From an uncultured Verrucomicrobiales bacterium (lineage in GTDB: Bacteria; Verrucomicrobiota; Verrucomicrobiia; Verrucomicrobiales; Akkermansiaceae): a stretch of DNA of 62,313 bases. The notes below the pieces were generated by a model. It was given only the letters and a program-made list of their open reading frames with translations, ran no database searches and had not been told where the DNA came from. The position numbers and the translations under genes were made by a program. Numbering within the stretch: the first letter of the stretch is position 1; each line of letters starts with the position of its first letter. Of the stretch, positions 52,238 through 61,004 are shown piece by piece. The stretch is taken from positions 1 through 62,313 of the forward strand of contig CALGLJ010000084.1 of the NCBI GenBank assembly GCA_937930235.1, read 5' to 3'.

Positions 52238-53121
52238 CCTTACAATTGCCTGGTCGCAGTATCGAGTTCCCCCGCCGCCCTCTTCTGATGGGGATCGTGA
52301 ACATTAATGATGATTCTTTTTCCGGAGATGGAACTCTCGATCCAGATCGCGCACTCACTCACGCCCGTCAGCTGATCGCCGATGGTGCTGATATCATCGA
52401 TATCGGGGCCGAGTCCGCGCGCACGAACCGGGAACCCATTACGATTGATGAGGAAATCTCCCGCTTACACTCCTTTCTCGATGGTTGGGCTGATCTGGTC
52501 AAAGACTGCCAAACAGCAGATTCCACCCAAGTGCAAACGCCCATTCTTTCTGTCAACACCTGGCGCCCCGAAGTGACCGCAGCCGTCCTCCCCCATCAGG
52601 TCGATCTACTCAATGACATGTCCGCTCTCCCGGACTCTCGAAATGCCGAGCTGTGCGCCAAGCACGATGTCGCGCTCCTCATCATGCACTCGGTAGGACT
52701 TCCCAAAGAAAAACACACGCACCAACAATGGCCCGATTTAATGGCCTCCATGGGAGAATTCTTTCGAGATAAAATCCGTCTCGCACTCAATGCAGGAATG
52801 ATCATGGAGCACCTGATTCTGGATCCCGGTCTGGATTTCGCGAAACAAAAAGAGGACAACTTACTCCTCCTCCGCGAACTGCACCAGCTCCACAAATTTG
52901 AACGGCCCCTTTTACTTCCCATTTCCCGGAAGGGCCTCATCGGAGAAGTCCTCGATCAGCCAGACCCTCGTGACCGCGATCCCGGAACGCTTGCTCTCTT
53001 AGCTCACGGAGTCAGAAAAGGGGCTCAAATTTTTCGCGTCCATCATGTGCGAGCCGCATGGGAGGCGATGAAGCTCTTGGATGCCTTAGAACGCCCTCCG
53101 CAACCAGCTCCTCAAAAGTAA
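52234..53121 (+). CDS. folP: Divergent dihydropteroate synthase family protein
   Basis: DHPS joins p-aminobenzoate to the pterin diphosphate in folate synthesis. The 295-residue barrel keeps the overall pattern (GIVNINDDSFSGDG, DIIDIGAESAR, ILSVNT, LLNDMSAL, LILDPGLDFAKQKEDN, ISRKGLIGEVL, IFRVHHV), but key loops differ from textbook DHPS: NINDDSF in place of NVTPDSF, GAESAR in place of GGESTRP, SVNT in place of SVDT, and DPGLDFAK in place of DPGxGFGK. The ISRK loop is kept. It may be a true DHPS with altered drug or substrate binding, or a related pterin-binding enzyme. It is translationally coupled to the SDR. Confidence 0.72.
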   Translation: MTLQLPGRSIEFPRRPLLMGIVNINDDSFSGDGTLDPDRALTHARQLIADGADIIDIGAESARTNREPITIDEEISRLHSFLDGWADLVKDCQTADSTQVQTPILSVNTWRPEVTAAVLPHQVDLLNDMSALPDSRNAELCAKHDVALLIMHSVGLPKEKHTHQQWPDLMASMGEFFRDKIRLALNAGMIMEHLILDPGLDFAKQKEDNLLLLRELHQLHKFERPLLLPISRKGLIGEVLDQPDPRDRDPGTLALLAHGVRKGAQIFRVHHVRAAWEAMKLLDALERPPQPAPQK

Positions 53122-53190
53122 AGTCGCTCTGAAGACTCACCCCTCGGAGAGAATACTCCTTCCTGAAAACGCTTTCAGAAGATGGAGAGA

Positions 53191-54072
53191 TTAGAGGAGC
53201 TCTCCCCTTTGACGAGCGGCTTTGATGGTGTTTTTGATGAGCATGGCGATGGTCATTGGCCCGACTCCACCTGGAACCGGAGTCATCGCGTGAGCCTTCG
53301 CCGCCACCTCTTCATAGGAAACATCACCGCAAAGACGATAGCCTTTTTTGGTGGAAGGATCTTCCACTCGATTGATGCCAACATCTATCACGGTGGCCCC
53401 ATCTTTCACAAAATCTGCCGTAAGGAATTCCGGCTTCCCAATCGCGGCAATGATGATATCGGCGCGGCGACACACTTCGACAAGATCTTTGGTCCGAGAA
53501 TGCGCTACCGTGACCGTGGCATCACTCCCACGAGCCATGAGGAGGAGAGCCATCGGCTTACCCACGATCATACTGCGACCAACTACGACAGCTTCTGCTC
53601 CGCTGGTCTCAATGCCAGAGGCTTGCAGAAGTCGCATACACCCAGCAGGAGTGCATGGGACAAATCCGGTGGAATCTTCGAGAGCAAGTTTCGCGACATT
53701 CTCCGGGTGAAATCCATCCACATCTTTTGCTGGATCAATCGCTCTCACGATCGCTTCTTCATCAATCTGGGGTGGCGGAGGCGATTGTACGAGAATTCCA
53801 TGAATTGCATCGTCTTCATTGAGTCGAGTCACCACCGCGAGGACTTCCTCTTGCGTAGCGTCTTTCGAAAGAACGATTTTTTCTGAATGCAGTCCGAGTT
53901 CAGAACATTTTTTCACCTTGGAATTGACGTAAACTTTCGAAGCAGGGTCTTCCCCTACCAAGACCACTGCCAGCCCTGGGGTGATGCCCTGTTGTTTGAG
54001 TTCTGCAATCTCGCTCTCACATTCAGTCAGCACTTCGTGAGCAATTTTTTTACCATCAATGATTTGTGTCAT
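53191..54072 (-). CDS. folD: Methylenetetrahydrofolate dehydrogenase/cyclohydrolase
   Basis: FolD interconverts methylene-, methenyl- and formyl-tetrahydrofolate. The protein has [29 protein letters not shown] (with catalytic Lys in the YVNSKVK block), [24 protein letters not shown], the NAD(P)-binding [18 protein letters not shown], and the C-terminal [27 protein letters not shown] and [19 protein letters not shown]. The ATG at 54072 (MTQIIDGKK) gives 293 residues; an upstream start at 54117 is atypical. It overlaps the end of the acyltransferase gene by 17 bp. Confidence 0.95.
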   Translation of the reverse strand: MTQIIDGKKIAHEVLTECESEIAELKQQGITPGLAVVLVGEDPASKVYVNSKVKKCSELGLHSEKIVLSKDATQEEVLAVVTRLNEDDAIHGILVQSPPPPQIDEEAIVRAIDPAKDVDGFHPENVAKLALEDSTGFVPCTPAGCMRLLQASGIETSGAEAVVVGRSMIVGKPMALLLMARGSDATVTVAHSRTKDLVEVCRRADIIIAAIGKPEFLTADFVKDGATVIDVGINRVEDPSTKKGYRLCGDVSYEEVAAKAHAMTPVPGGVGPMTIAMLIKNTIKAARQRGELL

Positions 54073-54736
54073 CTTCTTCGAGGAGGTCTGTGATGCCTTC
54101 GCGGAGGCAGGTTTCAAGAGTCAGCCGTTTGGCTTCAAATTCATCTTCGGTAAGCTTGCGCGGAACTTCAAGGACTTCTCGTAATTCCAAAGTCACTTTA
54201 CTAAAAGGTTTTGGAATACGAAATCGGTCCCACGTTTTCAGAGTCCAACTGGAATGATAATGGAAATGCATGGGGATCATTTTTAGCCCAGTCGTTTGAG
54301 CAAGCTTAATGACTCCTGCTTGCAAGTGATATCGTGGGCCACGAGGACCATCAGGAGTGACCACGAGATCTGCACCTTCCTTAGCTGCTTTTTTCAGGGC
54401 AATCAGGGCGGCCGCTCCCCGGCGGCTACTCGATCCTCGGACAGATCCTACTTTGAATACCTTCATAGCCGCCGCAAGTGCGGCCCCATCTTTACTCGCG
54501 CTGGTCAGGACCACGCAATCCCGCTGAGGATACAGCCCACGCCAAATGTATGGTCCGGCACACACCTGATTATGCCAGAGGACGTGAATGAATTGTTCGG
54601 AATCGTCTGCAAACTGGTCCTGCCATCCTTTTGTCTCCACCCGCAGGGTCATTCCGAGCAAGCGAATCAACCAGCCGGCAATTTTACCGCCCCACTCCGC
54701 TTTCCAGCTTCCTTTGATCTCGTTGTCGGAGGTCAC
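54056..54736 (-). CDS. DUF374 lysophospholipid acyltransferase family protein
   Basis: This 226-residue protein matches DUF374, relatives of lipid A acyltransferases. It shows a hydrophobic N-terminal part ([20 protein letters not shown]), the [20 protein letters not shown] block with the conserved His, [34 protein letters not shown], and [34 protein letters not shown]. Probable function is acylation of a lipid A or phospholipid precursor at the inner membrane; the donor and acceptor are unknown. The long overlap with folD suggests cotranscription. Confidence 0.85.
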   Translation of the reverse strand: MTSDNEIKGSWKAEWGGKIAGWLIRLLGMTLRVETKGWQDQFADDSEQFIHVLWHNQVCAGPYIWRGLYPQRDCVVLTSASKDGAALAAAMKVFKVGSVRGSSSRRGAAALIALKKAAKEGADLVVTPDGPRGPRYHLQAGVIKLAQTTGLKMIPMHFHYHSSWTLKTWDRFRIPKPFSKVTLELREVLEVPRKLTEDEFEAKRLTLETCLREGITDLLEEDDTNH

Positions 54737-54745
54737 GGAAACAGT

Positions 54746-56137
54746 TTACTTTTTTGCGCCATGTCGACGCACGAGATTTAGCGCCTCTTCGGGCACCCAC
54801 TGCTCCCAATCTCCTCCTTTTAAGAAACCGCGGAGAACTTCACGACCTGTTTTTTTCAACAGCTCTTCGTCACTGCAATCAATGCCCCGAATGAGGCCAT
54901 TTTCTAAAAAGTGGCGATAAAGGTGTTGGAAATCTTCGGGAGCTTGAAAGTTTTCAGCGGTGACTCTCTCTTCGGTCCGGCGATTTCTCCAAGGATAGAC
55001 CAGAAGAGAGACTCCTGATTTGAAGAGGCGACCGAAAGATTCGAGAATCCCTCCGCTCAAATTTTCCGACCACTTCTCTTTGAAGAGTTCGTTCAATAGG
55101 CCGATGGAAAGAATCATCCCAACCGGTTCTCTGGTATAAAGCCTTAAGGTGGCAGCCACGCGATGAAACTCAGGGCAGTTGGAAATCATGACCACTTTTC
55201 CTAAAGCTTGCAGGGTATCAGCACGGTCAATGAAGGAGACCAGATCAACCTCTCCATCGCGCAGGAGATTTGCCAATGACACCTCACACACTTCCTGACA
55301 GGGTTTGGCACCCTCAGACTCCTCCCCACATGGGAATTGCTCCCTTGCCTGCTTGAGCATGTCGAGATGAAGATTTGTGACAGGCATGAAACTTCCACGC
55401 AGAACTCGCAGGGGAGTTTTATAAAATGCTTCCGCCGCTTGCACGACCTCCCCATTCGGCATGAAGACGGTCGCCGGAGTGCAGCCTTGCTTCACAAGCT
55501 CAAGGGCGCAAAGACGGTTATCGACCATCTCAAAACGCTCCCCAAGGAATTTGAGCATATCGATCTCAATACGACCAGGAGCGAGACCATCCCCAAGAGT
55601 TCTCACAAAGGCCTCCAGATCTAAGGCATTATGATAAGCGGCCCAAATCAGATTGACGCCCAAAACACCCAGCGCTTCCATCTGGTCGACATTCTCAGAA
55701 TCTAAAAGGCGAGTATGCAGAACGATCATTCCCGAGCGTCCCGTGGGACGAGCTTGGTAGCGGATCCCCAACCATCCGTGGCATTCTCCCTCATCTTTAT
55801 ATCCGCGAGCTCTGACGGTATTGCAGAAAGAGAAAAATTTGGATTCATCTCCTCGTTCTTCCGTCAGGCGCTCGGTGAGAAGATCATACTCGTAGTTGAG
55901 CATATCGATGAGACGATCCTGCGAAACATAGCGACTCGTCTTACCGTACACCGTATCACTGATCGTCATGTCATAAGCCGAGATGGTCTTAGCAACGGTG
56001 CCTGCACTCGCAGAGGCTCGAAAAAAGCAGTTCGCCACTTCCTGGCCAGCACCTATTTCCGCAAAGGTGCCATAAATCGAGGGATCGAGATTGAGTTGCA
56101 GTGCTTTGTCTTCAACTGTTCTGGTGATATCGTTCAT
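54746..56137 (-). CDS. Conserved protein of unknown function (463 aa)
   Basis: This 463-residue soluble protein has a well-ordered sequence with conserved-looking blocks, such as GTFAEIGAGQEVANCFFRASASAGTVAKTISAYDM near the start, FCNTVRARGYKDEGECHGWLGIRYQ, LGVLGVNLIWAAYH and LRVLRGSFMPVTNLHLDML. No signal peptide or membrane helix is evident. I believe close relatives in other phyla carry inconsistent annotations, so I give no function. It lies 9 bp from both neighbours, in the middle of a minus-strand gene run. Confidence 0.7.
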   Translation of the reverse strand: MNDITRTVEDKALQLNLDPSIYGTFAEIGAGQEVANCFFRASASAGTVAKTISAYDMTISDTVYGKTSRYVSQDRLIDMLNYEYDLLTERLTEERGDESKFFSFCNTVRARGYKDEGECHGWLGIRYQARPTGRSGMIVLHTRLLDSENVDQMEALGVLGVNLIWAAYHNALDLEAFVRTLGDGLAPGRIEIDMLKFLGERFEMVDNRLCALELVKQGCTPATVFMPNGEVVQAAEAFYKTPLRVLRGSFMPVTNLHLDMLKQAREQFPCGEESEGAKPCQEVCEVSLANLLRDGEVDLVSFIDRADTLQALGKVVMISNCPEFHRVAATLRLYTREPVGMILSIGLLNELFKEKWSENLSGGILESFGRLFKSGVSLLVYPWRNRRTEERVTAENFQAPEDFQHLYRHFLENGLIRGIDCSDEELLKKTGREVLRGFLKGGDWEQWVPEEALNLVRRHGAKK

Positions 56138-56146
56138 ACAAAATTC

Positions 56147-57352
56147 TTACTTTTGAAGACCTCTCACCCAACCGCCGGTAATATGATCCATAATGAAAAC
56201 CTGACTTTGTGAGCGAACTTTTTCCGGATACGCCACACTTAAAATCATGGAAGAAGTAAAATCGTCTTCGATTTTTTCATGAAGTTCCGACCCTCTCTCG
56301 ACATAGCCCCAGAGGGCCTGATCTGAGGAACGAAAAGAGAGTCGGTATGACTTCCATTTTTTATCATCATGGAATTCATAGTTATAGTAATCTTGATTAT
56401 TGACGACGACTCTTACTTCGACGGGTTCTTTCGGCTGTTCCTTCTGAAGTTGCTCAACCGACACGGCGCAGTATCCAACCCAGCTTTCCCAATCGATGAA
56501 ATATTTATCACCCACTTTTTCTACCACGATTGGCTTGTAAGTGAAGTCATCCAGTTGGACCGTCGACGAAATAAACGGATCTAGATATGAAATTTTCCGC
56601 TCTTCAAATTTCCGAAATCCGAGAGGTTCAAATGTGTTCTTGCGATAGAATTCCCGCATAATTGCTAAGGTCTGCTCAGGATTCCGAGAAAACTTCGATT
56701 GCTCTTCGAAGGTCTTGGCAGAAATAAAATTCATAACCCGCTCCCCTACCAATGGGATGTCAAATTCAGAAAATTGTTTCATTGCCTCCTCTGCAGTATC
56801 ATCCACTTCCTGCTTCATCTTATTCTGAGTAAGCGCAAGAGTTTCTTCAATTCTTGCCAGATCCTCGTCTGTCTCAATCAGTGAAAGGGACTGATGATTT
56901 GGCTTCGGCTTGGAATAGCTCTTTACCATATAGGCGGCTCCCACCGCGAGGATGGCCAAGCCCAAGACACTGCCAAAAATCGCCTTCCAAGGAATTCCTC
57001 CGCTTTCCTCTTGAGGGTCATCTTCCCAGTCCAATTTTTCATCCAGTCTTGCGGCCCCGTGACGATATTTTCTTACCGGCTTGGGTGCCTCATTCTCTTG
57101 AGCTTGTGATTGAGGAGAGCGATCTGCTCCGCCTTCTCGATCAGCATTTCCTTTTTCAGGCGATACTCTGGAGGGAGAAGAAGTTTCCGGGAGGGGATCA
57201 AGCAAGCGCACCGGCGCCTGACATCCAGGACATTTACCAATCTGCTGGAGACGGTGACGTCGAGCACGGAAGAGCTCAAAACATGCTGGGCACTGAAACG
57301 GGAGCCAGCCGCTTTGAGAAGAGGTAGACGGAGAAGCTTCAGAGGAACTCAT
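56147..57352 (-). CDS. Zinc-ribbon and single-helix membrane protein of unknown function
   Basis: This 401-residue protein has an N-terminal zinc-ribbon-like segment (CPACFELFRARRHRLQQIGKCPGC, residues about 19-44), an acidic/proline-rich linker, a single membrane helix (AIFGSVLGLAILAVGAAYMV, about 126-145), and a ~250-residue extracytoplasmic domain with several aromatic-rich strands (FIDWESWVGYCAVSVEQL, YYNYEFHDDKKWKSYRLSFR). Start overlaps the PBP gene stop by 4 bp, so it is probably translated with the PBP and may work with it in the envelope (inference). Confidence 0.65.
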   Translation of the reverse strand: MSSSEASPSTSSQSGWLPFQCPACFELFRARRHRLQQIGKCPGCQAPVRLLDPLPETSSPSRVSPEKGNADREGGADRSPQSQAQENEAPKPVRKYRHGAARLDEKLDWEDDPQEESGGIPWKAIFGSVLGLAILAVGAAYMVKSYSKPKPNHQSLSLIETDEDLARIEETLALTQNKMKQEVDDTAEEAMKQFSEFDIPLVGERVMNFISAKTFEEQSKFSRNPEQTLAIMREFYRKNTFEPLGFRKFEERKISYLDPFISSTVQLDDFTYKPIVVEKVGDKYFIDWESWVGYCAVSVEQLQKEQPKEPVEVRVVVNNQDYYNYEFHDDKKWKSYRLSFRSSDQALWGYVERGSELHEKIEDDFTSSMILSVAYPEKVRSQSQVFIMDHITGGWVRGLQK

Positions 57353-59826
57353 TCGACAACATTGGGAAGTTGAAAACGTGGCGGTCGTGGAAGTCGTAAA
57401 AGAGATCGTTTCTCACCCTTCACTCGATCTTCGACGACTAAGGTGTCATCATTTAAAAGGATGACATTACCCGCATTTGTATCTTCGGGAGCTAAGCTCG
57501 GCTTTTCACTTTGATACGGGTCTGCCCCAATCAATAAAGGGGCTTTTGATTTGATCGGCACCACTGGAAGAGCTTTCCGAGGAGGTTTCACATCAGTGAG
57601 GCCGCTGAGGTCCACCCCAGCCCCATGGATGCTACAGATCCCCACCTTGGTGCCCTTTTTGAAATATTCTTTATAACTGGTACTGCGAAAACTCACTTCT
57701 CCGGTGAGAGGATCTTCTACAGATCGATTACAGTAGAGTGTTGGTTTCTGGCCGGAATGCCGACAACACACCACCTCTTGCACATCGCTCGGCATTTTGA
57801 TTTCTTCTCCCTTAAACTTGCTGCGAGCTGCATTCATAGCCGTTTGCCAAATAGGGTATGCTAATTCTTTGGCAAAGCCCATGGGGACGATTGGCTTCCG
57901 GCCTCCCTGATGGAATCCCACCCAGACCGCTCCCGTCAGGCGTCCCGTGTATCCGGCCATCCATGCATCTGCAAAGCCGTAAGGAGTGCCAGTCTTACCG
58001 CCTCCAGGAAAGGCGGATCCAGTGAGACCTGAAGATGATTCTTTGAGATTTCCCGACGTCAGAACATCATTCAGCATCGTGTGAATCTGATACGCAGTCG
58101 CGGGCGAACACGTGCTTTTATACTGACTTTCTCGGCTCTTGGCCGCAGAGTAAATGACGACTCCAAATGAATCACGTATTTCCTGGATATAAGAAACTTC
58201 CGCAAGACGCTGCCCCTCATTAGCAAAACTGGAATATGCTGAAACCACCTCGGGGACACTCGCCGGATTCCAGCCCACAAGATTTCGGTTCAACACTTTC
58301 TCATCAGGAAAATCAAAGCCAAATCCCTGCGCTCCCTCCATGATTTTTTTCAACCCAATATCAGCGCCTAATCGCACCGTCGCAGCAATCTTAGAGTCAA
58401 TTAAAGCCTGACGAGCGGTGATATCACGCTGAGAATACTCTGGCTTCATAATCTCCATCCCCCATTCTCCCACGACTCCCTCAAGACCACCGACCATGAG
58501 TTGGCGATTATTCATTTGAGCATCCAGCACTGGACTGGCTGGGCTTTTGCCATTTTCCAGAGAGATCGCATGAATGAATGGGAAAAAAGCGGTGCCCAAT
58601 GGCCGACGTCCGAGCTCTAAAAAGTCATATTGCGAATGGGAATAGTTCCGCCCTCCCACGTGCGCAATCGCCTCCCCGCTCAGATGATCCACAATGAGAG
58701 CAGCTCCCTGAAGATATTCGGGCGCCTTTTTACCTCGCTTAAAATCTTGATACTTCTGATGAGGATATCCCGGCCGAGCTTCAATCGCATTGAGCTGATC
58801 TCTCAGAGCTGTTTTCAGACTGTCTTGTATTTCAGAATCAATCGTGGTCCGAATCACAAAGCCTCCTTCCGCCATCACTTCTTCTCCGATCTTGGCCCGC
58901 GCAATTTTCTCAATCTTCTCGTAGAGATGCGATTTCCCCCGGAGAATCGGGCGTGGATTCACTTGCACCGGTAAGCTCAACAAGCGGTCGCGCTCCTTCG
59001 AGGAAATCATCTCTTCCAATGCCATACGCCGAATCACGTGATCCCGCCCTACTTTATTAAGCTTCGGATTTCGCAAAGGATTGAGGCGTGAAGGGTTTTT
59101 CACACAAGCGACAATCGAAGCACATTCATGCAACTCCAGATCTCGCGGCTCTTTCCCGAAATACCCTAAAGATGCGGACCGCACCCCATAATAGCCAGAA
59201 CCAAAAGGAACGCGATTGATGTAAAATTGCAAAAGCTGAGTTTTCATCGCTTTTTTGCGAGCGTCAGGATCTGGATACTGTTCTTCAAAATCTTGGAGCA
59301 TTTTTTTCTCCACTCTGAGAGCAAGGAATGCTTCCACGATTTTTCGCTCATAGCTCGTCTGGTCTGATCGGCGAGCCTCTCCCAGAAGATCGAAGGCATT
59401 ACGAACCAATTGCATCGTAATGGTTCCCGCTCCCTGAGTCACCCCACCACTCTTCACATTGAGATAGACCGCACGGGCAACTCCGACCCAATCAACCCCA
59501 TCGTGTTCAAAAAATCTCTGATCTTCCTGCGCCAAGAGCGCGTCAATAAAGAGCTGCGGAACATCTTCGATGGGAATTTTATCCCGGTTTTCGGAAAACA
59601 TCCGCCCGATTTCAATTCCATTCCGATCATGAATCAGACTTGGCTCCTTGACACGATCAATCAGCTCCAGATCGTAACCATTTGCTTGCTCCTGATAAGG
59701 CTCAAGCTTCTTGAACACGACTAAAACTCCAATACATATGAGCAGGAGACAAATCCCTCCAAAAATCAAGAAACCCTTGCGCTTGTAAAAGCGGCGTTTT
59801 TCCTTCCTTTTCTTTCGACCAAACAT
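57349..59826 (-). CDS. Class A penicillin-binding protein with degenerate transpeptidase
   Basis: This 825-residue bifunctional-type PBP has an N-terminal membrane helix, a glycosyltransferase (GT51) domain that looks intact (LLAQEDQRFFEHDGVDWVGVARA with catalytic Glu, GAGTITMQLVRN, YINRVPFGSGYYGVRSAS, KNPSRLNPLRNP), and a transpeptidase-like domain. In the latter the SxxK motif reads TAFF (T412, F415, in RPLGTAFFPF) and the SxN motif reads SKI (about 478-480), while KTG (K611, GGGKTGTPYGFADAW) is kept. The C-terminal ~150 residues form an extra region with a CRHSG...YCNRS pair. Transpeptidase activity is probably lost. Start ATG is 59826 (MFGRKKR); an upstream frame to 59844 is possible. Confidence 0.88.
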   Translation of the reverse strand: MFGRKKRKEKRRFYKRKGFLIFGGICLLLICIGVLVVFKKLEPYQEQANGYDLELIDRVKEPSLIHDRNGIEIGRMFSENRDKIPIEDVPQLFIDALLAQEDQRFFEHDGVDWVGVARAVYLNVKSGGVTQGAGTITMQLVRNAFDLLGEARRSDQTSYERKIVEAFLALRVEKKMLQDFEEQYPDPDARKKAMKTQLLQFYINRVPFGSGYYGVRSASLGYFGKEPRDLELHECASIVACVKNPSRLNPLRNPKLNKVGRDHVIRRMALEEMISSKERDRLLSLPVQVNPRPILRGKSHLYEKIEKIARAKIGEEVMAEGGFVIRTTIDSEIQDSLKTALRDQLNAIEARPGYPHQKYQDFKRGKKAPEYLQGAALIVDHLSGEAIAHVGGRNYSHSQYDFLELGRRPLGTAFFPFIHAISLENGKSPASPVLDAQMNNRQLMVGGLEGVVGEWGMEIMKPEYSQRDITARQALIDSKIAATVRLGADIGLKKIMEGAQGFGFDFPDEKVLNRNLVGWNPASVPEVVSAYSSFANEGQRLAEVSYIQEIRDSFGVVIYSAAKSRESQYKSTCSPATAYQIHTMLNDVLTSGNLKESSSGLTGSAFPGGGKTGTPYGFADAWMAGYTGRLTGAVWVGFHQGGRKPIVPMGFAKELAYPIWQTAMNAARSKFKGEEIKMPSDVQEVVCCRHSGQKPTLYCNRSVEDPLTGEVSFRSTSYKEYFKKGTKVGICSIHGAGVDLSGLTDVKPPRKALPVVPIKSKAPLLIGADPYQSEKPSLAPEDTNAGNVILLNDDTLVVEDRVKGEKRSLLRLPRPPRFQLPNVVE

Positions 59827-60967
59827 GAGTTCATCTTCGACCATCTGTCTCGACGGCCTTCAACAGGCATTTCCTTACCCCCGATCTAGCTCGGGGGCAA
59901 CCACCGTCTTAGGGCAAGAAATCGCATCCCGAGCAAAAAAAGGCCAACTCATTCCTTTTCAAGAGTTTATGACTCAATGCCTCTACCATCCTGAATTCGG
60001 CTATTATTCTCGCCCCACCATCCCTACCGCCTCGAAAAAAGGGGATTTCATGACCAGCGTGAACGTCGGAAGTTGCTTTGGCGAACTCCTCGCACGTCGT
60101 TTCCATCATTTTTGGCGAGCCAACGGCTCTCCTAAAAATTTCCAACTCATTGAAATCGGCGCTCATGATGGCTCATTGGCGCAGGACATTCTCGCTGGAT
60201 GTACGAGTGAATTCAGAAAAAACGTCACCTACACCATTATTGAACCCCTAAAAGAACGAAGACATTTCCTTCGTGAACAATTTGGAAACACCATTCATCT
60301 CATCGAGGAAGCGAAATATCTCGGCTCTCACGGCATTCTGGTAGCCAACGAAGTATTAGACGCACTCCCTTTGCCCATCCTCTTATTTCAGAATGATCAG
60401 TGGCACGAGGTCGCAGTCCGCTTCCAGCAGGGACAATTCGAATGGGCTGTGATGCCAGAACTCTCCACCTCTTTAAAAGAATTCACCGCGCTGTTGGGAA
60501 ATCAATTTCCGAATGGCTACGTCACCGAAGCACCCCCGGAACTCATTCCCTTTCTCAAACCTCTCACTCAACTTTTCGATCACGGCCTCTTCACCCTGAT
60601 CGACTATGGATTGGATGCGGAAAACCTCTACTCTACCTCACGCAGGGTGGGAACGTTCCGCAGTTATCGAAATCACCAATCGAATGCGCACCCGCTCGAC
60701 TATCCAGGCGAGCAGGATCTCACCGCTGATGTGAACTTCACCGCCGTCGAGGAGCACGCATCTCAGCTCCACCTGACCCCTTGCCCCATCATGAAACAAA
60801 GTCGTTACCTCCCTTATTGCGCCAAAGAATGGATGCTCTCCGACAATCCGCCCACCCCAGAACAACTTCGTCAATTTCAAACCCTCATTCACCCCAGCCA
60901 ATTCGGATCACGCTTTTATATGCTAGAACTTCTCAAAGGAGATGTGGAGCAAGCATTTCCATCATAA
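59825..60967 (+). CDS. MidA-like (NDUFAF7 family) SAM-dependent methyltransferase
   Basis: This 380-residue protein has the MidA/NDUFAF7 start GQLIPFQEFMTQCLYHPEFGYYSRP, a SAM-binding motif (LIEIGAHDGSLAQDIL), YTIIEPLKERRHFLREQFG, and GILVANEVLDALPLPILLF. The eukaryotic relatives methylate an arginine of respiratory complex I; the bacterial role is less clear. Its ATG at 59825-59827 overlaps the divergent PBP start codon by two bases, so the start is as unusual as the arrangement; no other good start is seen near it. Confidence 0.82.
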   Translation: MSSSSTICLDGLQQAFPYPRSSSGATTVLGQEIASRAKKGQLIPFQEFMTQCLYHPEFGYYSRPTIPTASKKGDFMTSVNVGSCFGELLARRFHHFWRANGSPKNFQLIEIGAHDGSLAQDILAGCTSEFRKNVTYTIIEPLKERRHFLREQFGNTIHLIEEAKYLGSHGILVANEVLDALPLPILLFQNDQWHEVAVRFQQGQFEWAVMPELSTSLKEFTALLGNQFPNGYVTEAPPELIPFLKPLTQLFDHGLFTLIDYGLDAENLYSTSRRVGTFRSYRNHQSNAHPLDYPGEQDLTADVNFTAVEEHASQLHLTPCPIMKQSRYLPYCAKEWMLSDNPPTPEQLRQFQTLIHPSQFGSRFYMLELLKGDVEQAFPS

Positions 60968-61004
60968 AAAAGCCACCTCGTCTCCATTGAGTATGAATCT
61001 TTCA

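Noticed and set aside
53182-53886. 234-codon plus-strand frame
   Set aside because: It lies antisense to folD, whose motifs are unambiguous, and its translation is low-complexity and domain-free.
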